Shown: in pieces, positions 8,824 through 16,715 of the stretch
How positions within the stretch are numbered: the first letter of the stretch is position 1
Layout: every line of letters begins with the position of its first letter
Assembly (NCBI GenBank): GCA_030682415.1
Contig: JAUXOE010000058.1
Span: 1-33,327, forward strand
From: Parvibaculum sp.
GTDB lineage: Bacteria; Pseudomonadota; Alphaproteobacteria; Parvibaculales; Parvibaculaceae
DNA: 33,327 bases
Direction: 5' to 3'
The notes under the pieces: generated by a model
Seen by the model: the letters and a program-made list of their open reading frames with translations, nothing else
Databases searched by the model: none
What the model was told of the DNA's origin: nothing
Program-made: the position numbers and the translations under genes

Positions 8824-9933
8824 TCAGCTCGCCAGAACGGCCTTGACGGGTGGCGGCGCGCCGACCACGCGGGTGCCCGGGAAGATCAGAATGATGGCCG
8901 TGCCCGCGCCCTTTTCGCTGCGCACCATCAGGCGGCCGCCATGCAGCTCCATCATCGCCTTGGCAAGCGGCAGGCCGAGGCCCGTGCCGGCCTGGTGGCG
9001 CGTCATCGTATTGTCCGCCTGGCCGAAAGGCGTCAGCGCGACCTTGATTTCCTCAAGCGACATGCCGATGCCCGTGTCGGCAATCGAAATCACGAAGTTG
9101 CCATGGGCGCGGTACTCGGCCGACAGCGTTACCAAGCCACCGCTTTCGGTGAACTTCACGGCGTTCGACAGCACATTGATCAACACCTGCCGGACCATGC
9201 GTTCAACGCCAACCAACATCAGATCGCAATTGTTCGCATCGACGACAAGGCTTACGCCACGCGCGTCGGCCATCGGACGGACCATTCGCTCAGCGCTTCC
9301 GATTGCCGCGCCGGCATCGAATTCGGTCTCGGCCTCCATTGTCGCGTGGCCCGCTTCGATTTTCGCCAGATCGAGAATGTCGTTGATGATACCCAGCAAA
9401 TGGATGCCGCTGTCATTGACGTCACGGGCATAACCGAGGTAGCGCTCGTTGCCTATCGGACCGAAGCGCTCGTTGCGCATGATGTCGGAGAAACCAATGA
9501 TCGCGTTGAGCGGTGTCCGGAGCTCGTGGCTCATGTTCGCCAGAAAATGCGACTTTGCCTCGTTGGCACGTTCGGCATTGTCGAAGGCCCAGGCGAGACG
9601 CTCGGTCATTTTGCGCAGCATTTGACGCGACGATTTGATCTCGCGAATGATCAACTGCGAATAGACGATGATCGGGAAGCCGGTGAGGATCGTGACGATA
9701 GTGGTCGCGGTAAAAATGCGCCATGTGAATTCGATGAGGCCGGTCTGTCCCAGCAGCCAGTTGAGCGAGATGGCAAGGACAACCGCGACGCTCGTCAGCA
9801 GTGCCGTGGTAACCAGGATTGGCATCCGGCCGAGCAGACGATTGACAGAGGATAGCGGACTGCGGCGGGCGCCACGGCTTGTGGCGCCCAGTTCACTTAA
9901 ACGCCCCGGCTCGGATGTCGGTTGCTCAGTCAT
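8824..9933 (-). CDS. membrane-anchored sensor histidine kinase
   Basis: A 369-residue histidine kinase. Two transmembrane helices lie at about 38-62 and 73-96 with only a short loop between them, so there is essentially no periplasmic sensor domain. A helical linker follows (97-128), then the H-box FLANMSHELRTPLNAIIGFSD with phospho-acceptor His136, the N-box NVLSNAVKFTE, DTGIGM and GTGLGLPL of the ATPase domain. The H-box resembles PleC/DivJ-type kinases of alphaproteobacteria. No response regulator is adjacent, so it is an orphan whose partner is unknown. ATG 9933 was chosen because the frame upstream of it (to 10038) gives residues unlike a conserved protein. It probably senses membrane or cytosolic cues. 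Confidence 0.88.
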   Translation of the reverse strand: MTEQPTSEPGRLSELGATSRGARRSPLSSVNRLLGRMPILVTTALLTSVAVVLAISLNWLLGQTGLIEFTWRIFTATTIVTILTGFPIIVYSQLIIREIKSSRQMLRKMTERLAWAFDNAERANEAKSHFLANMSHELRTPLNAIIGFSDIMRNERFGPIGNERYLGYARDVNDSGIHLLGIINDILDLAKIEAGHATMEAETEFDAGAAIGSAERMVRPMADARGVSLVVDANNCDLMLVGVERMVRQVLINVLSNAVKFTESGGLVTLSAEYRAHGNFVISIADTGIGMSLEEIKVALTPFGQADNTMTRHQAGTGLGLPLAKAMMELHGGRLMVRSEKGAGTAIILIFPGTRVVGAPPPVKAVLAS

Positions 9934-9976
9934 GCCTGTGGTCGGTCTGTTTTGCGTTTCTGGCTTCTGACAATGG

Positions 9977-9998
9977 CCCGAAAGCATTAACTTTCGGG
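9977..9998. promoter_or_regulatory. perfect 8-bp inverted repeat upstream of the histidine kinase
   Basis: CCCGAAAG (9977-9984) and CTTTCGGG (9991-9998) are exact reverse complements around CATTAA. The dyad lies 44 nt upstream of the kinase start. It may be an operator or an mRNA hairpin. No T-run follows on either strand, so it is unlikely to be a terminator. Confidence 0.45.
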
Positions 9999-10137
9999 AA
10001 ATCGGGTTGCGGCGGATCGACCTCGGCGGCGTTGGCAAAGCCTTTCGGATGCGCCGTTTTCGTCACAGTTCCAGACAATCCCGCACCCGGACGCCGGAAT
10101 ACGCGCGGCTATCCGCCAAGCCAGGGTGGGCGTTCGG

Positions 10138-10165
10138 TTGACAATTGGACAGCAGCGCCTATGGT
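10138..10165 (+). promoter_or_regulatory. RpoD-type promoter of the DEAD-box helicase gene
   Basis: TTGACA at 10138-10143, a 16-nt spacer, and TATGGT at 10160-10165. The -35 is perfect and the -10 matches at four of six positions. It implies a 5' leader of about 140 nt before the ATG at 10314. Confidence 0.6.
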
Positions 10166-10313
10166 CCGCGCAAGAATCGAAGCGGATCAGCGCGGCCGCC
10201 GAACAACGCGCAATAGCTGCTCAACCCTCCCCGACCCGTTCGCGGAGGTCCGTCCACGGGCCCTGAAAGTGGGCCACCACGGGCAGCGTAACGATGGTGT
10301 ACAGGGCTCCTTA

Positions 10314-11900
10314 ATGACATTTGACGAACTTGGCCTCACGCCCGAGGTCCTGAAAGCCGTAGCCGAAACGGGCTACACAACACCGACGCCGATCCAGGCC
10401 GAGGCCATTCCCCATGTTCTGGCCGGCCGCGACGTGCTTGGCCTCGCACAGACCGGCACTGGCAAGACCGCCTCCTTCACGCTTCCAATGATCGACAAGT
10501 TGTCGCGCGGCCGTGCAAAGGCACGGATGCCGCGGTCGCTCATTCTGGAACCGACGCGCGAACTCGCCGCGCAGGTCGCCGAAAATTTCGAGAATTACGG
10601 CAAGTATCACAAGCTCTCGATGGCACTGCTGATCGGCGGCGTCTCCTTCGGCGATCAGGAAAAGAAACTCGATCGCGGCGTCGACGTGCTGATTGCGACG
10701 CCGGGCCGCCTGCTCGACCATTGCGGACGCGGCAAAGTGCTGCTGACCGGCGTACAGATTCTCGTGATCGATGAGGCCGACCGGATGCTCGATATGGGAT
10801 TCATTCCCGATATCGAGGAAATCTGTAAAAAAATTCCGCCGGCGCGACAGACGCTTTTCTTTTCGGCCACGATGCCGCCGGAAATTCACCGGCTTACCGA
10901 GACGTTCCTGCGCAATCCGGTGCGGGTGGAAGTATCCCGGACTTCATCGACCAGTGCGACGATCAAGCAGGTCATGGTCAAGACGACGCGGGACGGCAAG
11001 CGCGATCTGCTGCAGAAGATCATCGAAGACGAGAACGTCAAGAACGCCATCATTTTTTGCAACCGCAAGCGCGATGTCTCGACGCTGGAGCGCGCGCTTT
11101 CGAAGAGCGGCTTGTCGGCGGGCGCCATTCACGGCGATCTCGACCAGGCAACGCGGACGCGGACACTGGACGGCTTCCGCAACGGGACGATCCGCCTGCT
11201 GGTGGCGAGCGACGTGGCTGCGCGCGGCCTCGACATTCCAGATGTCAGCCACGTTTTCAACTATGACGTACCGAGCCATGCAGAGGATTATGTTCACCGC
11301 ATCGGACGCACCGGCCGCGCCGGCAAGGCCGGTACGGCCTATACGCTGGCGACGCGCGAGGACAGCAAGTATCTCGCTGCCATTGAAAAACTGATCGGCA
11401 GCGCCATTCCGGGACCGGACAGCGCCGTACCGCAAGCGGCACCTGAATTGCCGAGCGATGCACCAGGCGCGGATCCCATCGAAGCGGCGGCCGTCGAAGT
11501 TGTCAGCTCAGAGAGCACAGGCGAAAAACGCAGCCGCGGACGGCGCGGCGGGCGCGGACGCAAAGACAAGGATGCAACAGCAGCAGCCGATGCCGTTGCA
11601 ACCGAGGCCGGCACCGATGTCACCTCCGAGGCGCCTGCCCAGCCCGATATGCCAACCCCGGATGTGCGCGCGCAGGAGCGCGAACCGCGCGAACGCGAGC
11701 CGCACCGGCGCGACGATGAAAAGCCGGCGCGACGCGAACGCGGCGGACGCGGTCGCGGGCGGGATGATGACGATGGCCCAAGCGTTGTCGGCCTTGGCGA
11801 TCACGTGCCCGCCTTCATGCTGCGCGCGGTCAAGCTGCCCAAGAAGAGCAGCAAGGACGACGACGAAATGGAGACAGAGACCGAAAGCGAAGAAGCCTGA
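10314..11900 (+). CDS. DEAD-box ATP-dependent RNA helicase (RhlE-like)
   Basis: A 528-residue RNA helicase that remodels rRNA or mRNA structure in the cytosol. All motifs are present: Q motif PTPIQAEAIP near 24-33, motif I AQTGTGKT (45-52), PTRELAAQ (80-87), TPGR (129-132), DEAD (153-156), SAT near 184-186, IIFCNRK, ARGLDIPDV and HRIGRTGRAG. From about residue 395 the protein continues as a low-complexity tail rich in Arg, Glu, Asp and Ala with RGGRGR-like patches, typical of RhlE proteins and used for nonspecific RNA contacts. ATG 10314 is preceded by AGGG; sequence upstream of it in the same frame is not helicase-like. The long leader is compatible with cold- or autoregulation, but that is inference. 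Confidence 0.93.
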   Translation: MTFDELGLTPEVLKAVAETGYTTPTPIQAEAIPHVLAGRDVLGLAQTGTGKTASFTLPMIDKLSRGRAKARMPRSLILEPTRELAAQVAENFENYGKYHKLSMALLIGGVSFGDQEKKLDRGVDVLIATPGRLLDHCGRGKVLLTGVQILVIDEADRMLDMGFIPDIEEICKKIPPARQTLFFSATMPPEIHRLTETFLRNPVRVEVSRTSSTSATIKQVMVKTTRDGKRDLLQKIIEDENVKNAIIFCNRKRDVSTLERALSKSGLSAGAIHGDLDQATRTRTLDGFRNGTIRLLVASDVAARGLDIPDVSHVFNYDVPSHAEDYVHRIGRTGRAGKAGTAYTLATREDSKYLAAIEKLIGSAIPGPDSAVPQAAPELPSDAPGADPIEAAAVEVVSSESTGEKRSRGRRGGRGRKDKDATAAADAVATEAGTDVTSEAPAQPDMPTPDVRAQEREPREREPHRRDDEKPARRERGGRGRGRDDDDGPSVVGLGDHVPAFMLRAVKLPKKSSKDDDEMETETESEEA

Positions 11901-11921
11901 ATCGCAGGCTTGTCGATACAA

Positions 11922-11949
11922 AAAGGGCGGCTCCGACGAGCCGCCCTTT
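11922..11949. terminator. bidirectional Rho-independent terminator
   Basis: AAAGGGCGGCTC (11922-11933) and GAGCCGCCCTTT (11938-11949) form a perfect 12-bp stem with a 4-nt loop. T-tracts are part of the stem on both strands. It lies between the convergent helicase and aldehyde dehydrogenase genes and can serve both. Confidence 0.88.
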
Positions 11950-11983
11950 CTGTATTCCGGGTCTGTATTCCGGTTTTACCGGA

Positions 11984-13447
11984 CTATTTCTTGATCTGCG
12001 AGGCCAGCATCTTGCGCGTCTTGTCGCCATAGGGCGGGCGGAACATTTCCGCGACCATTTTCGCCTTTGACTGCGTGTAGACGGCCTTGGTGTGACTGAA
12101 CGTCCGGAACCCGTCGAGGCCGTGATAGGCACCCATGCCGGAAGGCCCGACGCCACCGAAGGGCAGATCTTCCATCGACACATGCATGATGACGTCGTTG
12201 ACGGTGACCCCGCCCGATGTCGTCCTGTCGAGCACCGTGCGCTCTTCTGTCCGGTCCTCACCAAAATAATAGAGGCCCAGCGGACGATCATGGGCGTTGA
12301 CGTAGCCCAGAACCTCGTCGATATGCTTGTAGGTCTTGACCGGCAACACCGGCCCGAAAATCTCGTCCTGCATCACCTTCATGTCGTCTGTCGGATTGAG
12401 CACCAGCGTCGGCGGAATCTTGTGAGCCTGCTGCTGGCTGAAATCCTCGTTGGCCGGGTTAATCTCGACCAATTTCGCACCTTTGCCTTTCGCATCTTCG
12501 AGATAGCCGTTGATACGGTCGAAATGGCGCCGATTGATGATCGATGTGTAGTCGGGGTTGTCCTTCATGGTCGGGAACATCTTCGTAATCGACCGGGTCG
12601 CTGCCGATACGAATTCGTCGACGCGGCCTTCCGGTACGAAAACATAGTCCGGCGCGAGGCATATCTGACCGGCGTTGAGCGTCTTTCCGGTCATGATCTT
12701 GGCCGCCGTCTCGTCCATTTTCGCCGTCTTCGAGACGATTACGGGCGACTTGCCACCGAGTTCCAGCGTCAGCGGTACCAGATTCTCGGCCGCCGCTCGC
12801 ATGACGTGATAGGCGATCGAAGTTGCACCGGTGAAAAGCAGGTGGTCGAAGGGCTGCCGGCTGAAAGCTTCGCCGACGGCCGGGCCGCCGGTGACGACGG
12901 CCACTTCGGTTTCGTCATAGGCCGAGCGCAACATGCGCGCCATCAGCTCCGAGGTCGCGGGCGTGAATTCCGACGGCTTGATCATGGCGCGATTGCCGGC
13001 CGCAAAAACCCCGGCGAGCGGCGTCCATGTCAGATTCACCGGAAAGTTCCAGGGGCTGATGATGCCGACAGTGCCAAGAGGCTGAAATTCGACCCGCGCT
13101 TTGGCACCAAGGAGCCCCAGCGGAAACTGCACCTTGCGCTTTTCGGGCTTCATCCACTGGCGCAAATGTTTTTTTGCGTGCTTCAGCGGACCAATCGATC
13201 CCATCACGTCGGTCAACAGCGTCTGTTCGTGGCTGCGATGACCGAAATCGGAAGCGAGGGCTTCGGCTATTTCCTTCTGGTTGTCGACGATCAGCGCAAT
13301 CGCCCGGTCGATCCAGTCGATGCGGCGCTCCGCGCTGGCAGGGCCTTCCTTGATATGCGCCGCCTTCTGACGGTCGAGGATTGCCCTGATCGAGGCGCCG
13401 ATGGTGGCCGAATCCGTTTCGTGGGTCGTTTGCTCCGCCAAGCTCAT
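11984..13447 (-). CDS. coniferyl aldehyde dehydrogenase-type NAD(P)+ aldehyde dehydrogenase
   Basis: A 487-residue aldehyde dehydrogenase that oxidises an aldehyde to the carboxylic acid. SPWNFPVNL (131-139) carries the substrate-binding Asn134, IKPSE places the cofactor Lys at 157, LELGGKSP carries the general base Glu229, and GQICLAPDY carries the catalytic Cys263. The GQIC-LAPDY form and the C-terminal membrane-proximal segment resemble coniferyl-aldehyde and fatty-aldehyde (ALDH3-like) dehydrogenases, so long-chain or aromatic aldehydes are likely substrates. ATG 13447 was chosen because a perfect AGGAGG stands 8 nt upstream. No partner gene for lignin monomer metabolism is adjacent, so the coniferyl label is only a family name. 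Confidence 0.9.
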   Translation of the reverse strand: MSLAEQTTHETDSATIGASIRAILDRQKAAHIKEGPASAERRIDWIDRAIALIVDNQKEIAEALASDFGHRSHEQTLLTDVMGSIGPLKHAKKHLRQWMKPEKRKVQFPLGLLGAKARVEFQPLGTVGIISPWNFPVNLTWTPLAGVFAAGNRAMIKPSEFTPATSELMARMLRSAYDETEVAVVTGGPAVGEAFSRQPFDHLLFTGATSIAYHVMRAAAENLVPLTLELGGKSPVIVSKTAKMDETAAKIMTGKTLNAGQICLAPDYVFVPEGRVDEFVSAATRSITKMFPTMKDNPDYTSIINRRHFDRINGYLEDAKGKGAKLVEINPANEDFSQQQAHKIPPTLVLNPTDDMKVMQDEIFGPVLPVKTYKHIDEVLGYVNAHDRPLGLYYFGEDRTEERTVLDRTTSGGVTVNDVIMHVSMEDLPFGGVGPSGMGAYHGLDGFRTFSHTKAVYTQSKAKMVAEMFRPPYGDKTRKMLASQIKK

Positions 13448-13751
13448 TTGAATTCCTCCTGATACGCCGGCGTTTTCGGACCTGTCCGGGGGGCGGCCCT
13501 GCCTGCTGGCATTTTCTCTGTCCATTCGAGCGACACCCGACTGGACCCTGATTTTCCCGAAATATACAGAAGGAAAGGCTGTTTGAGAGCCCCCTCTCCG
13601 TCCGGGGCCGCCGTTTCGCCGAGAACACTGCATTCCTCGAGAAAAAACGGCGGTTTTCCGCTGGAGTTTACGGCAGCGTAACCGAATTCACCTAGGGTTT
13701 CCGTCAGACAGAGACGGCCGCGCTGGCGGCAGGCGGGGGACGGTGTTCGCG
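13448..13751. other. 304-nt divergent intergenic region between aldehyde dehydrogenase and diguanylate cyclase
   Basis: No gene is visible. It contains the strong Shine-Dalgarno of the dehydrogenase, a small hairpin GAGAG/CTCTC (13585-13598), and a short dyad TTACG-N4-CGTAA (13668-13681) about 70 nt upstream of the cyclase start. No convincing promoter hexamers were found by eye. Confidence 0.4.
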
Positions 13752-14807
13752 ATGGACGGAGCAGAAATCGAATTTGCCGCGGCATGGAGCGCGGAGGCCC
13801 TTCGGCTGATGGCGGAAAACGACGTTCCGCCCTGTCCCGAGAACTACGCCGTCTGGTTCCACTACGCATCCGGCCGCACCCCCGATCTCAACAAGGAGAT
13901 CGACGAACGGATTGCCCGGCATGAACCGCTGGACATGAACGCGACGGCGGAGTTGCGCGAGCGCCTTACTGGCGACGGCAAGTTGACCGACGTCACGTTG
14001 AATACCGGTGCAAAGCTCAACACCGAAGTCGACCGCATCCTGAAGATCATCGAGGAAACGGCCGGCAACTCGAGCACCTTCGGGCATTCGGTACGCGCGG
14101 CAAGCGAATCGTTGACCAATCAGTCGACACCGAACGATGTGGCACACGCCGTCGAGGCGATCATTGCCGCTTCGAGGAAAATGGAAGAACGCAGCGCGGA
14201 ACTTGAAGAGACGCTGCATGCGACCAAAAGCGAACTCAGCGAGCTGCAGCAGAACCTCGAAATGGCGCATAGCGAAGCGCGGACCGACGGGCTGACGGGC
14301 GTCAACAACCGGAAGGCCTTCGACGAGGCGCTGGCACGCGAGGTGGCTGCGGCAAGCGCCGACGGGAATGCGCTCTGTCTCGTCATCGGCGATATCGACC
14401 ATTTCAAGAAATTCAATGACACTTTCGGCCATCAGACAGGCGACCAGGTTCTCAAGCTCGTCGCGAACTGCCTCAAAACCGGTGCGCTGGAACAGCATAT
14501 CGTCGCACGTTATGGCGGTGAGGAATTCGCGGTCATCATGCCGGCGACCGAAATCAACCTGGCCGAGACGGTGACCAACAAGATTCGCGAAACCGTGCAG
14601 GCGCGCGAATTGGTCAAACGCTCCACGGGCGAGTCGCTCGGTCGGGTGACCATGTCGATGGGGATTGCCCTGTTGCGACCCGGCGAGACCGGCGCGACCC
14701 TGATCAAGCGGGCCGATGATTGTCTCTATGCAGCAAAGCATGCCGGCCGCAATCGCGTCATCACGGACATGCATGAAGCCGAAACACCGCAGGCCAAAGC
14801 AAGCTGA
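13752..14807 (+). CDS. GGDEF-domain diguanylate cyclase
   Basis: A 351-residue soluble protein that should make cyclic di-GMP from two GTP. The N-terminal half (about 1-140) is a helical region with PENYAVWFHYASG near 29-41, a segment I know from other proteobacterial GGDEF proteins but cannot assign a ligand. A coiled coil (about 144-175) leads to the GGDEF domain: DGLTGVNNRKAF, GDIDHFKKFND, and the active loop RYGGEEF with GGEEF at 255-259, so it should be catalytically competent. The inhibitory I-site RxxD, normally just before the loop, is replaced by LEQH, so product inhibition is probably absent. ATG 13752 fits the GGGGGA purine tract better than GTG 13743. There is no transmembrane segment. 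Confidence 0.92.
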   Translation: MDGAEIEFAAAWSAEALRLMAENDVPPCPENYAVWFHYASGRTPDLNKEIDERIARHEPLDMNATAELRERLTGDGKLTDVTLNTGAKLNTEVDRILKIIEETAGNSSTFGHSVRAASESLTNQSTPNDVAHAVEAIIAASRKMEERSAELEETLHATKSELSELQQNLEMAHSEARTDGLTGVNNRKAFDEALAREVAAASADGNALCLVIGDIDHFKKFNDTFGHQTGDQVLKLVANCLKTGALEQHIVARYGGEEFAVIMPATEINLAETVTNKIRETVQARELVKRSTGESLGRVTMSMGIALLRPGETGATLIKRADDCLYAAKHAGRNRVITDMHEAETPQAKAS

Positions 14808-14968
14808 GGAGCGGCTTTCGTCCCTGCCTCAACACACCGCAAATCATTGACGCAACGGAACGTTGGGCCGCACAAAGGCGTTCCGCGTGGCCTTCCGTCA
14901 TGGCCGACACATGACTATGCTCCCCGGAAACAGTGGAAATCGCTCCGCAATCCGGGAAGGCGTGTCGC

Positions 14969-15760
14969 ATGGAAACCATCACCCTCGAAATCGACAATGG
15001 CGTCGCTCTGCTGACGCTGAACCGACCTGAGGTGCTCAACAGCATCAACACGCAACTCATCGCCGACATGCGGACCGCTGTGGCGGATGTGGCGGCGAAC
15101 GCCGGTGCGCGGGTGCTCGTCATCACCGGTGCCGGGCGCGGCTTTTGTGCCGGTGCCGATCTTGCGGCACAAGGCCAGCGCGAAGAAGGCATGAGCATCG
15201 GCCAAGGCGTCGCACATGGCATGACGATCGGGTTCAATCCCATGATGCGCGAACTCTACGCGCTGCCGAAACCGATCGTTGCGGCGGTCAACGGCGTTGC
15301 GGCCGGTGGCGGCGTCGGCCTCGCGCTTGCCGCCGATATCACTATCGCCTCGCATTCGGCTTCCTTCGTGCAGGTGTTCGGGCCGAAGCTCGGCCTGATC
15401 CCCGATCTTGGTTGCACCTGGCACCTGCCGCGCCTTGTCGGACGCGCCCGCGCGCTCGGGCTCGCGCTGACCGGTGACAAGCTGCCTGCCGAAACGGCAG
15501 CCGAATGGGGCCTGATCTGGAAATGCGTCAAGGACACGGCGTTGATGGAAGAGACCATGACAGTTGCCACCAAACTCGCCAATGGACCGACCAACGCCTT
15601 TGGCGAAATCCGCAAGGCGATCGATGCCGGCGCGCGTAATGGTTATTCCGAGCAGCTCGATTATGAGCGCGACGTGCAAGGTATGCTGGGCGACCATCCG
15701 AATTTCGCCGAGGGCGTCAAGGCGTTCCTGACCAAGAGGGAACCGGCGTTCAAGGCCTGA
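14969..15760 (+). CDS. enoyl-CoA hydratase/isomerase family protein, PaaG-like (paralogue 1)
   Basis: A 263-residue crotonase-fold protein. The oxyanion-hole segments GRGFCAGAD (57-65) and AAGGGVG (111-117) are intact. The two catalytic Glu residues of classical enoyl-CoA hydratase are missing (GGGVG in place of GGCE, and no QPE), while Asp146 in GLIPDLGCTW is kept, as in PaaG-type isomerases of the phenylacetate pathway. It therefore probably isomerises an acyl-CoA rather than hydrating a 2-enoyl-CoA. ATG 14969 has GGGAAGG about 8 nt upstream; an in-frame GTG at 14933 is less likely. It is 47 nt upstream of a related paralogue of the same length. No other phenylacetate genes are present here. 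Confidence 0.88.
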   Translation: METITLEIDNGVALLTLNRPEVLNSINTQLIADMRTAVADVAANAGARVLVITGAGRGFCAGADLAAQGQREEGMSIGQGVAHGMTIGFNPMMRELYALPKPIVAAVNGVAAGGGVGLALAADITIASHSASFVQVFGPKLGLIPDLGCTWHLPRLVGRARALGLALTGDKLPAETAAEWGLIWKCVKDTALMEETMTVATKLANGPTNAFGEIRKAIDAGARNGYSEQLDYERDVQGMLGDHPNFAEGVKAFLTKREPAFKA

Positions 15761-15807
15761 CGACAGGCATCCAAAACAATTGCGATACACAAAACAGGGA
15801 GACGGAC

Positions 15808-16599
15808 ATGGACTTCGAGCGCGTCAAACTCGACATCGACGGCAATGTGGGCGTTTTGACGCTCAATCACCCCGAGGTGATGAACGCCGTTTCGCCGGAG
15901 ATGCTGGGCGGGCTTATGAAAGCCATGGATGCGGTTGAAGACCCGAAGAACGGCATGCGCTGCCTTGTCATGACCGGGGAAGGCCGCGGTTTCTGTACCG
16001 GCGCCAACCTGCAGGGGCGCGGCGACAATTCGGGCGCGCGGCCGGACGCAGGCTCGGCGCTCGAAACCATGTACCACCCTTTTCTGCGGCGGCTGCGCAA
16101 CCTGCCGATGCCCTTCGTCACCGCCGTCAACGGTCCGGCAGCCGGCGTCGGCATGAGCTTCGCGCTGATGGGCGACCTGGTGCTGTGCGCTCGATCCTCC
16201 TATTTCCTGCAAGCCTTCCGCCGGATCGGGCTGGTGCCGGATGGTGGCTCGACCTGGATTCTGCCGCGTCTCGTCGGCAAGGCGCGGGCGATGGAGCTTT
16301 CGCTGCTGGGCGAGAAGCTGCCGGCCGAAACGGCGCTTTCGTGGGGGCTCGTCAATCGCGTGTTCGACGACGAGACGCTGATGGCTGAAGCGCGCAAGCT
16401 TGCCGCCGATCTCGCAAACGGCCCAACCAAGGCGCTCGGCATGATCCGCCAGCTCTATTGGGAGAGCACCGACAACACCTATGAAGAACAGCTCAATCTC
16501 GAGCGGCAGCTTCAGCGGACGGCCGGCAACGGCGACGACTTCAAGGAGGGGGTGCGGGCCTTCCTCGAGAAGCGGCCGGCGCAGTTCAAAGGTAACTAG
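15808..16599 (+). CDS. enoyl-CoA hydratase/isomerase family protein, PaaG-like (paralogue 2)
   Basis: A second 263-residue crotonase-fold protein, clearly homologous to its upstream neighbour. Oxyanion segments are GRGFCTGAN (59-67) and AAGVGMSF (111-118). The two hydratase Glu residues are again absent, and Asp145 in GLVPDGGSTW is retained, so isomerase-type chemistry is likely. It has a good GGGAGA Shine-Dalgarno before ATG 15808 and is in an evident two-gene operon with paralogue 1. The equal lengths and shared missing residues point to duplication of a PaaG-like gene; the two may form a hetero-oligomer or act on different acyl-CoAs. The TAG stop at 16597-16599 overlaps the stop of a tiny opposing frame. 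Confidence 0.88.
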   Translation: MDFERVKLDIDGNVGVLTLNHPEVMNAVSPEMLGGLMKAMDAVEDPKNGMRCLVMTGEGRGFCTGANLQGRGDNSGARPDAGSALETMYHPFLRRLRNLPMPFVTAVNGPAAGVGMSFALMGDLVLCARSSYFLQAFRRIGLVPDGGSTWILPRLVGKARAMELSLLGEKLPAETALSWGLVNRVFDDETLMAEARKLAADLANGPTKALGMIRQLYWESTDNTYEEQLNLERQLQRTAGNGDDFKEGVRAFLEKRPAQFKGN

Positions 16600-16664
16600 C
16601 CGATGATGCAGCTCGCCAGCAGGGCGAGAAACATCACGGCGATGAAGAAAATCATGTGAGGCAT
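16596..16664 (-). CDS. possible 22-residue hydrophobic peptide
   Basis: An ATG frame of 22 codons downstream of the TfoX-like gene, on the same strand, encodes an almost entirely hydrophobic peptide that starts MPHMIFF and ends CIIG, with LLASC resembling a lipobox. It could be a single transmembrane helix. Its stop shares the palindromic CTAG with the stop of the opposing crotonase gene. The Shine-Dalgarno is poor (GAAAGAC), and a frame this short can arise by chance, so this is only a candidate. Confidence 0.3.
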   Translation of the reverse strand: MPHMIFFIAVMFLALLASCIIG

Positions 16665-16677
16665 TTTTGTCTTTCGG

Positions 16678-16715
16678 GCCGCGCGTCCTATTTTCCGGGG
16701 CGCGCGGCTTTTTTT
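16678..16715 (+). terminator. Rho-independent terminator of the crotonase operon, inside the end of tfoX
   Basis: GCCGCGCG (16678-16685) pairs perfectly with CGCGCGGC (16701-16708), a 15-nt loop lies between, and seven Ts follow at 16709-16715. It is oriented to stop plus-strand transcription from the crotonase pair. The loop contains the stop codon of the opposing TfoX-like gene, and the right arm and T-run are its last codons (Lys, Ala, Arg, Pro-rich tail). Confidence 0.85.

Larger units (their letters stand above)
9934..10313. other. 380-nt divergent intergenic region between kinase and helicase
   Basis: It holds a perfect 8-bp dyad close to the kinase (9977-9998) and a good RpoD-type promoter for the helicase (10138-10165), listed separately. 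The remaining part is a roughly 140-nt leader of the helicase mRNA with only a weak local pairing (GGCCC/GGGCC, about 10259-10275). Reading frames run through it, but none shows protein-like content. Confidence 0.5.

Noticed and set aside
9879-10313. Extended N-terminus of the DEAD-box helicase
   Set aside because: The frame is open upstream, but the residues are unlike any helicase and the promoter at 10138-10165 lies within the stretch; translation from 10314 is far more likely.
12092-13462. 456-codon plus-strand open frame opposite the aldehyde dehydrogenase
   Set aside because: Antisense shadow; the opposing strand carries all catalytic motifs of a known family.
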